Below are positions 25,274 to 33,904 of a DNA stretch of 64,000 nucleotides, piece by piece. Origin of the DNA: Burkholderia metallica (GTDB lineage: Bacteria > Pseudomonadota > Gammaproteobacteria > Burkholderiales > Burkholderiaceae); contig NZ_CADFDB010000020.1 in the NCBI RefSeq assembly GCF_902832845.1, forward strand, positions 16,736-80,735. Direction: 5' to 3'. Under the pieces are notes generated by a model. That model was not told the DNA's origin and did not search any database. It worked only from the letters and a program-made list of their open reading frames with translations. The position numbers and the translations under genes are program-made. Every line of letters begins with the position of its first letter. Within the stretch, counting starts at the first letter, position 1.

Positions 25274-27391
25274 ATGACGTCATCGAGCCGCCGCCGTTTC
25301 CTGCATACCGTCGCACAATCCGCGGGCGCCGCCGTCGCCCTGAACGCCTTCCCCGAATCGATCCGCCGCGCGCTCGCGATTCCCGCCGCGCGCGGCACCG
25401 GCACGATCCGCGATGTCGAGCACATCGTCGTGTTCATGCAGGAGAACCGCTCGTTCGATCATTACTTCGGACACCTGCGCGGTGTGCGCGGCTACAACGA
25501 CCGCTTCCCGATTCCGCTGCCGAACGGCAAGCCGGTGTGGTACCAGCCGTCGAAGGCCGATCCGTCGAAACCGGTGCTGCCGTTCCGGCTGAACACGCTG
25601 ACGACGAGCGCGCAGTGCGTCGGCGATCTCGACCACTCGTGGTACAAGACGCACGCGGCGATCGACGGCGGCCGCTACGACCAGTGGCCAGCAAACAAGA
25701 CCGACATGACGATGGGCTATCACGTGCGCGAGGACATCCCGTTCCACTACGCGCTCGCCGATGCGTTCACCGTGTGCGACCACTACTTCTGTTCGCTGCC
25801 GGGGCCGACGCACCCGAACCGTTCGTACCTGATGACGGGCACGGTCGATCCGACCGGCAAGTTCGGCGGCCCGCTGCTCGACAACAGCGACTATGTGGAC
25901 GGCGACGGGCCGCCCGCGTACCAGCTGCTGTCGTGGACGACCTTTCCCGAGCGTCTCGAAGCGCATGGCGTGTCGTGGCAGATCTACCAGCAGGGCACGA
26001 CCGGCAACGATCCGTACAACGGCAACTACGGCACGAACGTGCTGCAGAACTTCGCGAACTTCATCAATGCGAAGCCCGGTTCGTCGCTGTACCAGCGCGC
26101 GCAGACGGCGCGCACGCTCGACAACCTGAAGGACGACGTGATCAACGACCGGCTGCCGCAGGTGTCGTGGCTGTGCCCGCCCGCCGCGTTCTCCGAGCAT
26201 CCGAAATACACGCCCGCGTACGGCGCGAACTACACGTCGCAGATCCTCGATGCGCTCACGTCGAACCCCGACGTCTGGCGCAAGACCGTGCTGTTCATCA
26301 TGTATGACGAAAACGACGGCTTCTTCGACCACATCGTGCCGCCGCAGCCGCCGACGTCGGCCGCGCAGGGCGCGTCGACCGTGACGACCGACGGCGAGCT
26401 GCACACGGTCGTGAATCCCGGCCGCGGCGGCAGCTACACGGCCGACGGCCTGCCCTACGGCCTCGGGCCGCGCGTGCCGATGACGGTCGTGTCGCCGTGG
26501 ACGAAGGGCGGCTTCGTGTGCTCGCAGGTGTTCGACCACACGTCGGTGATCCGCTTCATCGGCGAGCGCTTCGGCATCGACGAGCCGAACATCACGCCGT
26601 GGCGCCGCACCGTGTGCGGCGACCTCACCGCCGCGTTCGACTTCCGTTCGTCCGACGCATCGTTCCCGCCGCTGCCCGATACCAGCCAGTACCGCTCGAT
26701 CGCCGACCAGCAGTGCACGTCGCAGCCCGCGCCGACCGTGCCCGCGACGCCGTCGCCGGTCGAGCCGCAGGAGCCCGGCGTGCGGCCCGCGCGTGCGCTG
26801 CCGTACGAACTGCACGTGAATGCGAGCATCGACGGGACGCGCCTGCGCATCGAGTTCGCGAACCGCGGCAACCAGGGCGCGCACTTCCACGTGTATGCGA
26901 CGAACCGCACCGACGGCCCGTGGCGCTACACGGTCGGCGCGCGCCGCGTGCTGCATGCGGACTTCGACCTGACGGCGACGCACGGCGCGTACACGTTCGC
27001 GGTGTACGGGCCGAACGGTTTCGTGCGCGTGTTCTCGGGCAACGTGTCGGCCCCGGCCGTGCCGCATCGCAATGCGGCGCAGCCGGAAGTGAAGGCCGGC
27101 TACGACGTCGCGAACGGGAACCTGTACCTGAAGCTGCGCAACCATGGCGGCGCGCACGTCACGCTCTCGCTGACCGACAACGCATACGGCGCGCCGCCGC
27201 GGCAGGTCACCCTGCACGGCGGCGACGAACGCGTCGAGCAGTATGCGCTCGCGTCGAGCCACCACTGGTATGACGTCACGGTGAGCGACGGTGCGAACGG
27301 CACGTTCTCGCGCCGGTTCGCCGGCCACGTCGAGAACGGCCGGCCCAGTTACTCGGACCCGGCCGCCGTCAAGCCCGTCTCCGCCGTGTAA
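25274..27391 (+). CDS. plcN: Phosphocholine-specific phospholipase C (Tat-exported)
   Basis: Secreted phospholipase C of the acid-phosphatase-like PlcH/PlcN family, 705 residues, cleaving phosphatidylcholine-type lipids. A twin-arginine signal SSRRRFLHT lies at 4-12 with a hydrophobic stretch after it. The catalytic N-terminal domain begins HIVVFMQENRSFDHYFGHL and includes SLPGPTHPNRSYLMTG and IMYDENDGFFDHIVPP with likely metal ligands. The C-terminal ~220 residues hold two similar beta domains typical of these enzymes. GAACCGAGGTG upstream gives a ribosome site. Several paralogs exist in the cepacia complex, so plcN is a family-level name. It may act in phosphate scavenging or virulence. Confidence 0.9.
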   Translation: MTSSSRRRFLHTVAQSAGAAVALNAFPESIRRALAIPAARGTGTIRDVEHIVVFMQENRSFDHYFGHLRGVRGYNDRFPIPLPNGKPVWYQPSKADPSKPVLPFRLNTLTTSAQCVGDLDHSWYKTHAAIDGGRYDQWPANKTDMTMGYHVREDIPFHYALADAFTVCDHYFCSLPGPTHPNRSYLMTGTVDPTGKFGGPLLDNSDYVDGDGPPAYQLLSWTTFPERLEAHGVSWQIYQQGTTGNDPYNGNYGTNVLQNFANFINAKPGSSLYQRAQTARTLDNLKDDVINDRLPQVSWLCPPAAFSEHPKYTPAYGANYTSQILDALTSNPDVWRKTVLFIMYDENDGFFDHIVPPQPPTSAAQGASTVTTDGELHTVVNPGRGGSYTADGLPYGLGPRVPMTVVSPWTKGGFVCSQVFDHTSVIRFIGERFGIDEPNITPWRRTVCGDLTAAFDFRSSDASFPPLPDTSQYRSIADQQCTSQPAPTVPATPSPVEPQEPGVRPARALPYELHVNASIDGTRLRIEFANRGNQGAHFHVYATNRTDGPWRYTVGARRVLHADFDLTATHGAYTFAVYGPNGFVRVFSGNVSAPAVPHRNAAQPEVKAGYDVANGNLYLKLRNHGGAHVTLSLTDNAYGAPPRQVTLHGGDERVEQYALASSHHWYDVTVSDGANGTFSRRFAGHVENGRPSYSDPAAVKPVSAV

Positions 27392-27451
27392 GCCCGGCGC
27401 CGCGGCGTGGCGCGGCCCTCGCCGTGCCGCGCGCGCCGCCTGCCCGACCCG

Positions 27452-28075
27452 TCAGATCGCGTGCGCGAGCGCGCGGTCGACAAGCGCGGCTTCGAAGCCG
27501 TCGTCCGTATCGCGAAAGCGCAGCGGCGCCGCGCAGTGGACGAGCGTGTCGATGAAATACTTCGCGCGCGGCCACGGCCCGAAGCCGGCCGCGGTGTTGA
27601 TGTGCCCGGCGTCGCCGAGGTTCACGAACGCGCTGCCCAGGTGCTGCGCGAGCGTGCGCGCGTCGGCGAGCGGCATCCACGGATCGGTCTCGCTGCCGAT
27701 CACGATCGACGGCACGGCGAGCCGGCGCGCGTCGAACGGCCCGGCGAACGTGAATTTCTTCGGACTGGCCGGCGCGACGAGCAGCACGCCCGCGACGTCG
27801 CCCGCATGCGGCCACTGCGCGAGCGCATGCGCGGTCGCGAGGCAGCCGAAGCTGTGCGCGGCCAGCACGAACGGGCCGCGTTCGCGGTCGAGCAACGCGC
27901 GTACCGAGCGCGCCCAGCCCGCGAGATCGGGCGCGTCCCAGTCGTCCTGCTCGACGCGCAGCGAGCGCGGAAACTGCCTCTCGAGCCAGGTCTGCCAGTG
28001 AGCGCCTTCGCTGCCGTGCAGGCCCGGAACGGTCACGAGCCGCGGCGGCCACGCCGATTTGCTGCATGCGCGCAT
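27452..28075 (-). CDS. RBBP9/YdeN-family alpha/beta hydrolase
   Basis: Small serine hydrolase-like protein, 207 residues. It shows TVPGLHGSEGAHWQTWLER (about 15-33), the nucleophile elbow AAHSFGCLA with Ser (about 74), GSETDPWMP with the Asp and GDAGHIN with the His, the arrangement of the RBBP9/YdeN family. LVAPASPKKF is also typical. Natural substrate unknown. It stands alone, converging with the phospholipase gene and divergent from the ghrA cluster. Confidence 0.88.
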   Translation of the reverse strand: MRACSKSAWPPRLVTVPGLHGSEGAHWQTWLERQFPRSLRVEQDDWDAPDLAGWARSVRALLDRERGPFVLAAHSFGCLATAHALAQWPHAGDVAGVLLVAPASPKKFTFAGPFDARRLAVPSIVIGSETDPWMPLADARTLAQHLGSAFVNLGDAGHINTAAGFGPWPRAKYFIDTLVHCAAPLRFRDTDDGFEAALVDRALAHAI

Positions 28076-28318
28076 GATTGCCCTCGCTTGCCTGAAAACG
28101 GGATTCGATTGTGGCGCGGCGCGCCCGGCGGCCGAACCAATATTTTGTGCTTTGCTTTTGCGTGGCCCGGCGAGCGGGGGACGACCGCCCGCACCGGGCC
28201 GCCCCGCGCACCGGCGCGATGCGCCGCGAAACCGTAGAATGTGGGCTTCCCGTCAGCTTCACACGGAACCGGGGCCGGGCGCCGACGCGCCGGGCGCCCG
28301 GTCGTCAGGAGACGCCCC

Positions 28319-28408
28319 ATGTCCGCTACGCCCGCCGGCGCGCCGCGCCCGGCTTCCGTCGCCGTTCCCGCTGCGCGCGTCGCCCGCACGCGCGCCGTCG
28401 TCCGATGA
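28319..28408 (+). CDS. 29-residue upstream ORF coupled to ghrA
   Basis: ATG at 28319 has a strong AGGAGA 6 nt upstream (28307-28312), and the ORF ends at TGA 28406-28408, overlapping the ghrA ATG (28405) as ATGA. It would encode MSATPAGAPRPASVAVPAAR plus a basic tail. ghrA itself has no visible ribosome site, so translation of this ORF may deliver ribosomes to ghrA. A TAGAAT box at 28235-28240 is a candidate -10. Peptide function unlikely. Confidence 0.45.
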   Translation: MSATPAGAPRPASVAVPAARVARTRAVVR

Positions 28409-29346
28409 AGATCCTGTTCCATTCCCCGCACCAGGAAGCCGCGGCGTGGCGCGACGAGATCGCGCAGGCGCTGCCGGAAGCCGAACTGCGCGCGTGGCAG
28501 CCGGGCGACACGGCCGCCGCCGATTACGCGCTCGTGTGGCGCGCGCCGCGCGAATTCTTCACGCCGCGCGACGGTCTGCGCGCGATCTTCAACCTCGGCG
28601 CCGGCGTCGACGCGCTGCTCGCGCTCGAGCGCGCGCATCCGGGCACGCTGCCGCCGCACGTGCCGCTCGTGCGGCTCGAAGATTCGGGCATGGCGCGGCA
28701 GATGGTCGAGTACGTGACGCACGCGGTGCTGCGCTACCTGCGCCGCTTCGACGAATACGAAGCGCTGCAGCGCGCGCGCCGCTGGCAGCCGCTCGAACCG
28801 CATGCGCGCGCCGGCTTCACCGTCGCCGTGCTCGGCCTCGGCGTGCTCGGCACGCAGGTCGCGCTCGCGCTCGCCGCGCTCGGCCTGCCCGTGCGCGGCT
28901 ACAGCCGCAGCCCGAAGCAGCTCGACGGCGTCACGACCTTCGCCGGCGACGGCGCGTTCGATGCATGCCTGGACGGCGCGAAGGTGCTAGTCAACCTGCT
29001 GCCGAGCACGCCCGACACCGACGGCATCCTGTCGTCGCACGCGTTCGCGCGGCTCGCGCCCGGCGCGTATGTCGTCAACGTCGCGCGCGGCGCGCATCTC
29101 GTCGACGCCGACCTGCTCGACGCGCTGTCGAGCGGCCGGATCGCCGCCGCGACGCTCGACGTGTTCCATCGGGAGCCGCTGCCGGAAGACCATCCGTTCT
29201 GGCACGCGCCGCGCATCACGATCACGCCGCACAGCTCGGCCGAAACGCTGCGCGACGAAGCCGTCGCGCAGATCGCCGGCAAGATCCGCGCGCTCGAGCG
29301 CGGCGAGCATGTTGGCGGCATCGTCGACTACGCACGCGGCTACTGA
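28405..29346 (+). CDS. ghrA: Glyoxylate/hydroxypyruvate reductase A
   Basis: D-2-hydroxyacid dehydrogenase of 313 residues that reduces glyoxylate and hydroxypyruvate with NAD(P)H. It has the GhrA-type N-terminus KILFHSPHQEAAAW, the segment NLGAGVDALL, the Rossmann motif VAVLGLGVLGTQVA (about 138-151), the active-site Arg in VNVARGAHLVD and His in ITPHSSAETLRDE. The start gives a good family fit but lacks a Shine-Dalgarno; it overlaps a 29-codon ORF that has one. It leads a cluster with hmgL, ybaK and a DUF1289 gene. Confidence 0.92.
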   Translation: MKILFHSPHQEAAAWRDEIAQALPEAELRAWQPGDTAAADYALVWRAPREFFTPRDGLRAIFNLGAGVDALLALERAHPGTLPPHVPLVRLEDSGMARQMVEYVTHAVLRYLRRFDEYEALQRARRWQPLEPHARAGFTVAVLGLGVLGTQVALALAALGLPVRGYSRSPKQLDGVTTFAGDGAFDACLDGAKVLVNLLPSTPDTDGILSSHAFARLAPGAYVVNVARGAHLVDADLLDALSSGRIAAATLDVFHREPLPEDHPFWHAPRITITPHSSAETLRDEAVAQIAGKIRALERGEHVGGIVDYARGY

Positions 29347-29372
29347 ACCGACAGACCAATCAGGAGACAACC

Positions 29373-30305
29373 ATGACCTTCCCCACCGCCGTCAAGATCG
29401 TCGAAGTCGGCCCGCGCGACGGGCTGCAGAACGAGAAGACCTTCGTGCCGACCGACGTGAAGATCGCGCTCGTCGACCGGCTGTCGCGCGCCGGCTTGCG
29501 CAACATCGAAGCCGCATCGTTCGTGTCGCCGAAATGGGTGCCGCAGATGGCCGACGGCGCCGACGTGATGGCCGGGATCGAGCGCCGCGCGGGCACCGTG
29601 TACTCGGTGCTCACGCCGAACCTGAAGGGCTTCGAGAACGCGCTCGCCGCGCGCGCCGACGAAGTGGTGATCTTCGGCGCCGCGAGCGAGGCGTTCTCGC
29701 AACGGAACATCAACTGCAGCATCGCCGAGAGCATCGCGCGCTTCGAACCCGTCGCGAAGGCGGCGAAGGATGCGGGCGTGCGGCTGCGCGGCAGCGTGTC
29801 GTGCGCGCTCGGCTGCCCCTATCAGGGCGACGTGCCGGTCGCGTCGGTCGTCGACGTCGTCGAGCGCTTCGCGGCGCTCGGCTGCGACGAGATCGACATC
29901 GCCGACACGATCGGCGTCGGCACGCCGAAGCGCACGCGCGACGTGCTCGCGGCCGTCACGCGCGTGTTCCCGCGCGAACGCCTGTCGGGCCACTTTCACG
30001 ACACCTACGGCCAGGCGCTCGCGAACATCTACGCGGCGCTGTTCGAAGGGATCGAGATCTTTCACGCGTCGGTCGCGGGCCTCGGCGGCTGCCCGTACGC
30101 GAAAGGCGCGACCGGCAACGTCGCGACCGAGGACGTGCTGTATCTGATGCAGGGCCTCGACATCGACACCGGCGTCGATCTCGCGCAGGTCGTCGCCGCC
30201 GGCGACTTCATCTCGACCGCGATCGGCCGCGCCAACGTGTCGCGCGCCGGTCGCGCATTGCTCGCCAAGGCGCAGAGCGCGGCCGACGCCGCGAACTGCG
30301 CATGA
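29373..30305 (+). CDS. mvaB: Hydroxymethylglutaryl-CoA lyase
   Basis: TIM-barrel lyase that splits HMG-CoA to acetoacetate and acetyl-CoA, the final step of leucine degradation. The 310-residue protein starts TAVKIVEVGPRDGLQNE with the catalytic Arg-Asp, has GHFHDTYGQALAN with metal-binding His and the signature loop AGLGGCPYAKGATGNVATED carrying the active Cys. AGGAGA lies 7 nt upstream of the ATG. It follows ghrA by 26 nt and overlaps the ybaK start. No other leucine or isovaleryl-CoA genes are nearby. Confidence 0.95.
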   Translation: MTFPTAVKIVEVGPRDGLQNEKTFVPTDVKIALVDRLSRAGLRNIEAASFVSPKWVPQMADGADVMAGIERRAGTVYSVLTPNLKGFENALAARADEVVIFGAASEAFSQRNINCSIAESIARFEPVAKAAKDAGVRLRGSVSCALGCPYQGDVPVASVVDVVERFAALGCDEIDIADTIGVGTPKRTRDVLAAVTRVFPRERLSGHFHDTYGQALANIYAALFEGIEIFHASVAGLGGCPYAKGATGNVATEDVLYLMQGLDIDTGVDLAQVVAAGDFISTAIGRANVSRAGRALLAKAQSAADAANCA

Positions 30306-30838
30306 CCCCGGTATTCGACGGATTCCTCAACATGACGACACCCGCTTCATTCGATTCCCTCCCCGATTCCGCGCGACGCGTCGCGCTGCTGCTGCGCGAG
30401 CGCGGCCATGCGAAAGACATCGTGATGCTCGCGGAAACCGGCAAGACGTCGGCCGAGGCCGCGGCCGGGCTCGGCTGCTCGGTCGCGCAGATCGCGAAAT
30501 CGATCCTGTTTCGCCGCCAGTCGGACGGCGCGCCCGTGCTCGTGGTCGCGAGCGGCGTCAATCGCGTCGACGAGAAGAAGGTCGCCGCGCAAGTGGGCGC
30601 GGTCGGCCGCGCGGATGCGAAGTTCGTGCGCGACAACACCGGCTACGCGATCGGCGGCGTCTGCCCGATCGGCCATCTCGTCGAACCGGTCACGCTGATC
30701 GACGCCGACCTGCTCGCGCTCGACAGCCTGTGGGCGGCCGCCGGTCATCCGCACGCGGTGTTCAACCTGTCGCCGAACGAACTCGTGTCGCTCACGGGCG
30801 CGCCGGTCGCGGACGTCGCGCTGCGGGAGCCCGCATGA
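30302..30838 (+). CDS. YbaK/EbsC-family aminoacyl-tRNA deacylase-like protein
   Basis: 178-residue protein of the YbaK/ProX editing family, which removes mischarged amino acids from tRNA. Family segments include AAGLGCSVAQIAKSILFR (about 62-79), the pocket-region lysine in VDEKKVAAQVG, GYAIGGVCPIGH and GHPHAVFNLSPNEL. Its ATG overlaps the mvaB stop (ATGA), so coupling favours 30302, though an ATG at 30332 would give a more usual N-terminus. Amino-acid specificity is unknown. Its stop overlaps the next start. Confidence 0.88.
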   Translation: MTPVFDGFLNMTTPASFDSLPDSARRVALLLRERGHAKDIVMLAETGKTSAEAAAGLGCSVAQIAKSILFRRQSDGAPVLVVASGVNRVDEKKVAAQVGAVGRADAKFVRDNTGYAIGGVCPIGHLVEPVTLIDADLLALDSLWAAAGHPHAVFNLSPNELVSLTGAPVADVALREPA

Positions 30839-31041
30839 GCGACGTGCCGGTGCACGCCGGCACGGTCGGCTCGCCGTGCACCGACGTCTGCCGGATCGAT
30901 CCGCGCACCGACTGGTGCGCGGGTTGCCTGCGCACGCGCGACGAGATCAAGGGGTGGCGCGCATCGGACGACGACGCGAGGCGCGCGTTGCTCGCGCAGC
31001 TCGATGCGCGGCGGCGCCTGCTCGCGCGGAGCGGCGCATAA
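30835..31041 (+). CDS. DUF1289 protein
   Basis: 68-residue protein with the DUF1289 cysteine pattern: SPCTDVCRID, then WCAGCLRTRDEIKGW. Four cysteines could hold iron-sulfur or zinc, which is inference. The start overlaps the stop of the ybaK-like gene (ATGA). DUF1289 genes are common at operon ends and their function is not known. It closes the ghrA cluster. Confidence 0.9.
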   Translation: MSDVPVHAGTVGSPCTDVCRIDPRTDWCAGCLRTRDEIKGWRASDDDARRALLAQLDARRRLLARSGA

Positions 31042-31073
31042 AAAAAAGCCGTTCAGCCTGGCGGGCGAACGGC
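31040..31073 (-). terminator. Minus-strand terminator downstream of the EamA gene
   Basis: Stem GCCGTTC (31067-31073 side on the minus strand) / GAACGGC with a 12-nt loop, followed on the minus strand by a T-run (31040-31047). The stem overlaps the very end of the DUF1289 gene and can also end a minus-strand transcript from the EamA gene or from a small RNA. Confidence 0.8.
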
Positions 31074-31111
31074 ATGAGATCGGAATCCTGTGAACGTGAT
31101 CAACGTCACAG
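31040..31111 (-). ncRNA. Candidate small RNA with strong terminator
   Basis: On the minus strand a TATGAT -10-like box (31117-31122) is followed by about 70 nt with an imperfect inverted repeat CTGTGA...TCACAG (31088-31111) and a GCCGTTC/GAACGGC hairpin ending in a run of Ts. No ORF with a ribosome site fits. The layout resembles a Hfq-type small RNA, but there is no clear -35, and it could instead be the distal end of the EamA transcript that stops 206 bp upstream. Confidence 0.3.
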
Positions 31112-31316
31112 CCCGCATCATACGAGCGACGCGACGGCATCGCATCGGGTGTTTCCCTACAACTTCTTACAGCATCTTTCACGCGTGCGGGCGCGCGGCT
31201 TTTCGCTCGCGCGATCCGTGCCGTCCATGCGTAGTATGCGTTCCCGACATGCGGATTCGACGTACCGCGGCTACGCGCCGCGACGCCCCGCGGCAGCGCC
31301 GAATCGCACGATCGTT

Positions 31317-32219
31317 TCAGTTGCCGACCGCCGCGCGACGCGCGGGCACGATGCGCCAGCCGAGATTCACGCCGGCCGCCGCGAGCAGGATCAGCAGCGC
31401 GCCGACCACCTGCGTCCATGCGAGCGTCTGGCCGAACGCGACGCGATCGACGACGATCGCGACGACCGGATAGACGAACGACAGCGCGCCGGTCATCGCG
31501 GTCGGCAGCTTCTGGATCGCGCCGTACAGCAGCACGTACATCAGGCCCGTGTTGACGACACCGAGCACGACGAGGTCGAGCCATTGCGCGGCGGTCGCCG
31601 GCAACGTGCCGAAGTGCGCGAACGGCGCGAGCAGCAGCACGCCGAGGCCGGCCTGCAGCAGCGCGAGCAGATGCGGCGGCGTGCCCTTCAGGTGCTTCGT
31701 GACGATCGACGAAATCGCATACAGGAACGCCGCACCGAGCGACAGCGCGACGCCCTCCAGATATTCGCCCGGCACCGCGAGCACGGCCGGCTCGACGCGC
31801 ACCACGGAGACGAGCCCGACGAATGCGAGCGCGAGCCACGCGATCGTCGACGCGGAGATCCGCTCCCGGAACACAATCGCGCCGAGCGCGACGAGCATGA
31901 ACGGCTGCGTGTTGTAGACGGCGGTCGCCATCGAGATCGACGCGCGCGAATACGCGGCGAACAGCAGCAGCCAGTTCGCGACGATCGCGACGCTGCCGAG
32001 CGTCGCCAGCGCGAGCATCCGCGGCGAGAACAGCGCACGGCGCAGGAAGCCGAACGCCGCGCATACGATCGCGAGCGTCGCGGCGCCGAACAGGCAGCGG
32101 AAGAACACGACGTTCGTCAGCGGCTGCTGCGACGACATCACGAGCCAGCCGATCGTGCCGGACATCATCATCGCGACGACCATCTCGGCGGCGCCGCGGC
32201 GGATTTCATTCGAAGCCAT
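31317..32219 (-). CDS. EamA/DMT-family exporter
   Basis: Drug/metabolite transporter of 300 residues with ten hydrophobic segments in two EamA repeats (about 10-140 and 155-285). Characteristic segments are NVVFFRCLFGA, ASISMATAVYNTQPFMLVALGA and LSFVYPVVAIVVD. Such carriers export amino acids or other metabolites. It is divergent from an Lrp/AsnC regulator, which by analogy with other Lrp-exporter pairs points to an amino acid as substrate; this is inference. AGAGG precedes the ATG at 32219 on the minus strand. Confidence 0.9.
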   Translation of the reverse strand: MASNEIRRGAAEMVVAMMMSGTIGWLVMSSQQPLTNVVFFRCLFGAATLAIVCAAFGFLRRALFSPRMLALATLGSVAIVANWLLLFAAYSRASISMATAVYNTQPFMLVALGAIVFRERISASTIAWLALAFVGLVSVVRVEPAVLAVPGEYLEGVALSLGAAFLYAISSIVTKHLKGTPPHLLALLQAGLGVLLLAPFAHFGTLPATAAQWLDLVVLGVVNTGLMYVLLYGAIQKLPTAMTGALSFVYPVVAIVVDRVAFGQTLAWTQVVGALLILLAAAGVNLGWRIVPARRAAVGN

Positions 32220-32291
32220 CGTGACCTCTGTTCAGAAGAGTGGATGACTTCGATTCTAGAAACTTGCTTTCGCGACAGCCACGGCTAAACT

Positions 32292-32316
32292 GAAGTAAAT
32301 CGACCGATTCACCTTC
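32292..32316. promoter_or_regulatory. Imperfect palindrome before the Lrp-family gene
   Basis: GAAGTAAATCG (32292-32302), AC, CGATTCACCTTC (32305-32316) form an imperfect inverted repeat in the 112-bp divergent region between the exporter and its neighbour regulator. It ends 16 bp before the regulator start, fitting autoregulation by an Lrp-type protein. Confidence 0.45.
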
Positions 32317-32331
32317 GAAAGAAAAGCGATC

Positions 32332-32823
32332 ATGCCGAAACGCCTTTCCCCGCCCGCCGTCGCGTCGCTCGACGCCACCGACCGCGCGATCCTCGCGGCG
32401 CTGGCCGACGACGCGCGCATCGCCACCAGCGAACTGGCCCGCCAGATCGGACTGTCGGCGCCCGCGACCGCCGACCGCGTGCGGCGGCTCGAGGCGCAAG
32501 GCGTGATCGCCGCGTTCACCGTCGAACTCGACCCGCGCGCGCTCGGCTACACGCTGCAGGCGATCGTCCGCGTGAAGCCGCTGCCGGGCCAGCTGCATCT
32601 CGTCGAGGAGATGCTGCGGCGGATGCCGGAATTCGTGGAGGTCGACAAGGTCACCGGCGACGACTGCTTCATCTGCCGGCTGTACCTGCGCACGATCGAG
32701 CACCTCGACGGCATCCTGTCGAAAGTGACGGAGCGCGCCGAGACGAGCACCGCGATCGTGAAATCGACGCCGGTGCCGCGCCGGCTGCCGCCGCTCGTCG
32801 AGGACGACGGCGCGCACCGCTGA
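32332..32823 (+). CDS. Lrp/AsnC-family transcriptional regulator
   Basis: 163-residue Lrp-type regulator. The helix-turn-helix covers about 13-60 (LDATDRAILAALADDARIAT, then ELARQIGLSAPATADRVRRL), followed by the RAM ligand-binding domain (about 75-150) with FVEVDKVTGDDCFICRLYL. These proteins sense amino acids and form octamers or dimers. It is divergent from the EamA exporter and most likely controls it and itself. The start at 32332 has GAAAGAAAAGCG upstream as a weak ribosome site. Confidence 0.92.
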   Translation: MPKRLSPPAVASLDATDRAILAALADDARIATSELARQIGLSAPATADRVRRLEAQGVIAAFTVELDPRALGYTLQAIVRVKPLPGQLHLVEEMLRRMPEFVEVDKVTGDDCFICRLYLRTIEHLDGILSKVTERAETSTAIVKSTPVPRRLPPLVEDDGAHR

Positions 32824-32856
32824 GCGGCGGGCCGCGCACGCCGGCCAACCGCACGC

Positions 32857-33753
32857 TCAGGCGGCCGCGTCGCGCGCGTCGAAGAACGCGAGCAGTTCGT
32901 CGATCAGCGCGGCGGGCGCCTCTTCCGGAATGTAGTGCCCGCAGTCGAGCGCGCGGCCGCTGACGTCGCGCGCGACGCGGCGCCATTCGTCGAGCGGATC
33001 GAAGCAGCGGCCGACGATCCCGTTCGCGCCCCACAGCACGCGCAGCGGGCACGCGACCTTGTTGCCGCGCTCGAGATCCGCACGGTCGTGTTCGAGGTCG
33101 ATCGTCGCCGATGCGCGGTAGTCCTCGCACATCGCATGCACGGCGCCCGGCTGCGCGAGCGCGGCGCGGTACGCGGCGAGCGCCTCGGGCGCGAACGGCG
33201 CGAGGCCGGCGGACCGGTTGCCCATCACGCGCTCGATGTACGCGTCGGTGTGCGCGCCGATCAGCGTCTCGGGCAGCGGCTCCGGCTGGATCAGGAAGAA
33301 CCAGTGGAAGTACGCGGTCGCGAATGCGCGATCGGTTTTCTCGTACATCGCGAGCGTCGGCGCGATATCGAGCAGCATCATCCGCTCGACGGCGTCCGCG
33401 TGATCGAGCGCGAGCCGATGCGCGACCCGCGCACCGCGATCGTGTGCGCATACGTGGAAGTGCTTGAAGCCGAAATGCCGCATCACCGCGACCTGGTCCG
33501 CCGCCATCGCCCGTTTCGAATACGGCGCATGCTGCGCGTCGCTCGGCGGTTTGCCCGACGCGCCGTAACCGCGCAGGTCGGTGGCGATCACCGTGAAATG
33601 ATTCGCCAGCGTCGCCGCGACGCGATGCCAGATCATGTGGGTTTGCGGATGCCCGTGCAGCAACAGCAGCGGCGGGCCCGCGCCTCCTTTGACACCGAAG
33701 ATGTCGGTGTCCTGCACCCTCACGCGAAACGGTGCAAACGCCTCAAACGACAT
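32857..33753 (-). CDS. Haloacetate (fluoroacetate-type) dehalogenase
   Basis: Alpha/beta hydrolase of 298 residues resembling DehH1 and the fluoroacetate dehalogenase RPA1163. It begins with LLLLHGHPQTHMIWHRVA and has the nucleophile motif CAHDRGARVAHR: Asp105, with Arg106 and Arg109 in the place of the carboxylate-binding pair. Asp129 (LLDIAPT) and His273 (DCGHYIPEE) complete the triad. His150-Trp151 (YFHWFFLIQP) and Tyr212 (CEDYRA) correspond to the residues that hold the fluoride leaving group in RPA1163. I therefore predict hydrolysis of haloacetates, fluoroacetate included. The gene is divergent from a nitronate monooxygenase. Confidence 0.88.
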   Translation of the reverse strand: MSFEAFAPFRVRVQDTDIFGVKGGAGPPLLLLHGHPQTHMIWHRVAATLANHFTVIATDLRGYGASGKPPSDAQHAPYSKRAMAADQVAVMRHFGFKHFHVCAHDRGARVAHRLALDHADAVERMMLLDIAPTLAMYEKTDRAFATAYFHWFFLIQPEPLPETLIGAHTDAYIERVMGNRSAGLAPFAPEALAAYRAALAQPGAVHAMCEDYRASATIDLEHDRADLERGNKVACPLRVLWGANGIVGRCFDPLDEWRRVARDVSGRALDCGHYIPEEAPAALIDELLAFFDARDAAA

Positions 33754-33904
33754 GGTTTGTTTCTCGTTGGTTTGTTATGGCGGCTATTTTAGGAGCGCGC
33801 GCGCATCTTCACAGCGCGGTAAGCACCGGAAACCATAGAAAGAGAACACTCACTCGATTGCATGCACGCCGCACATTTTGTTAAGCTCGCGTAGAATCGC
33901 ACGA

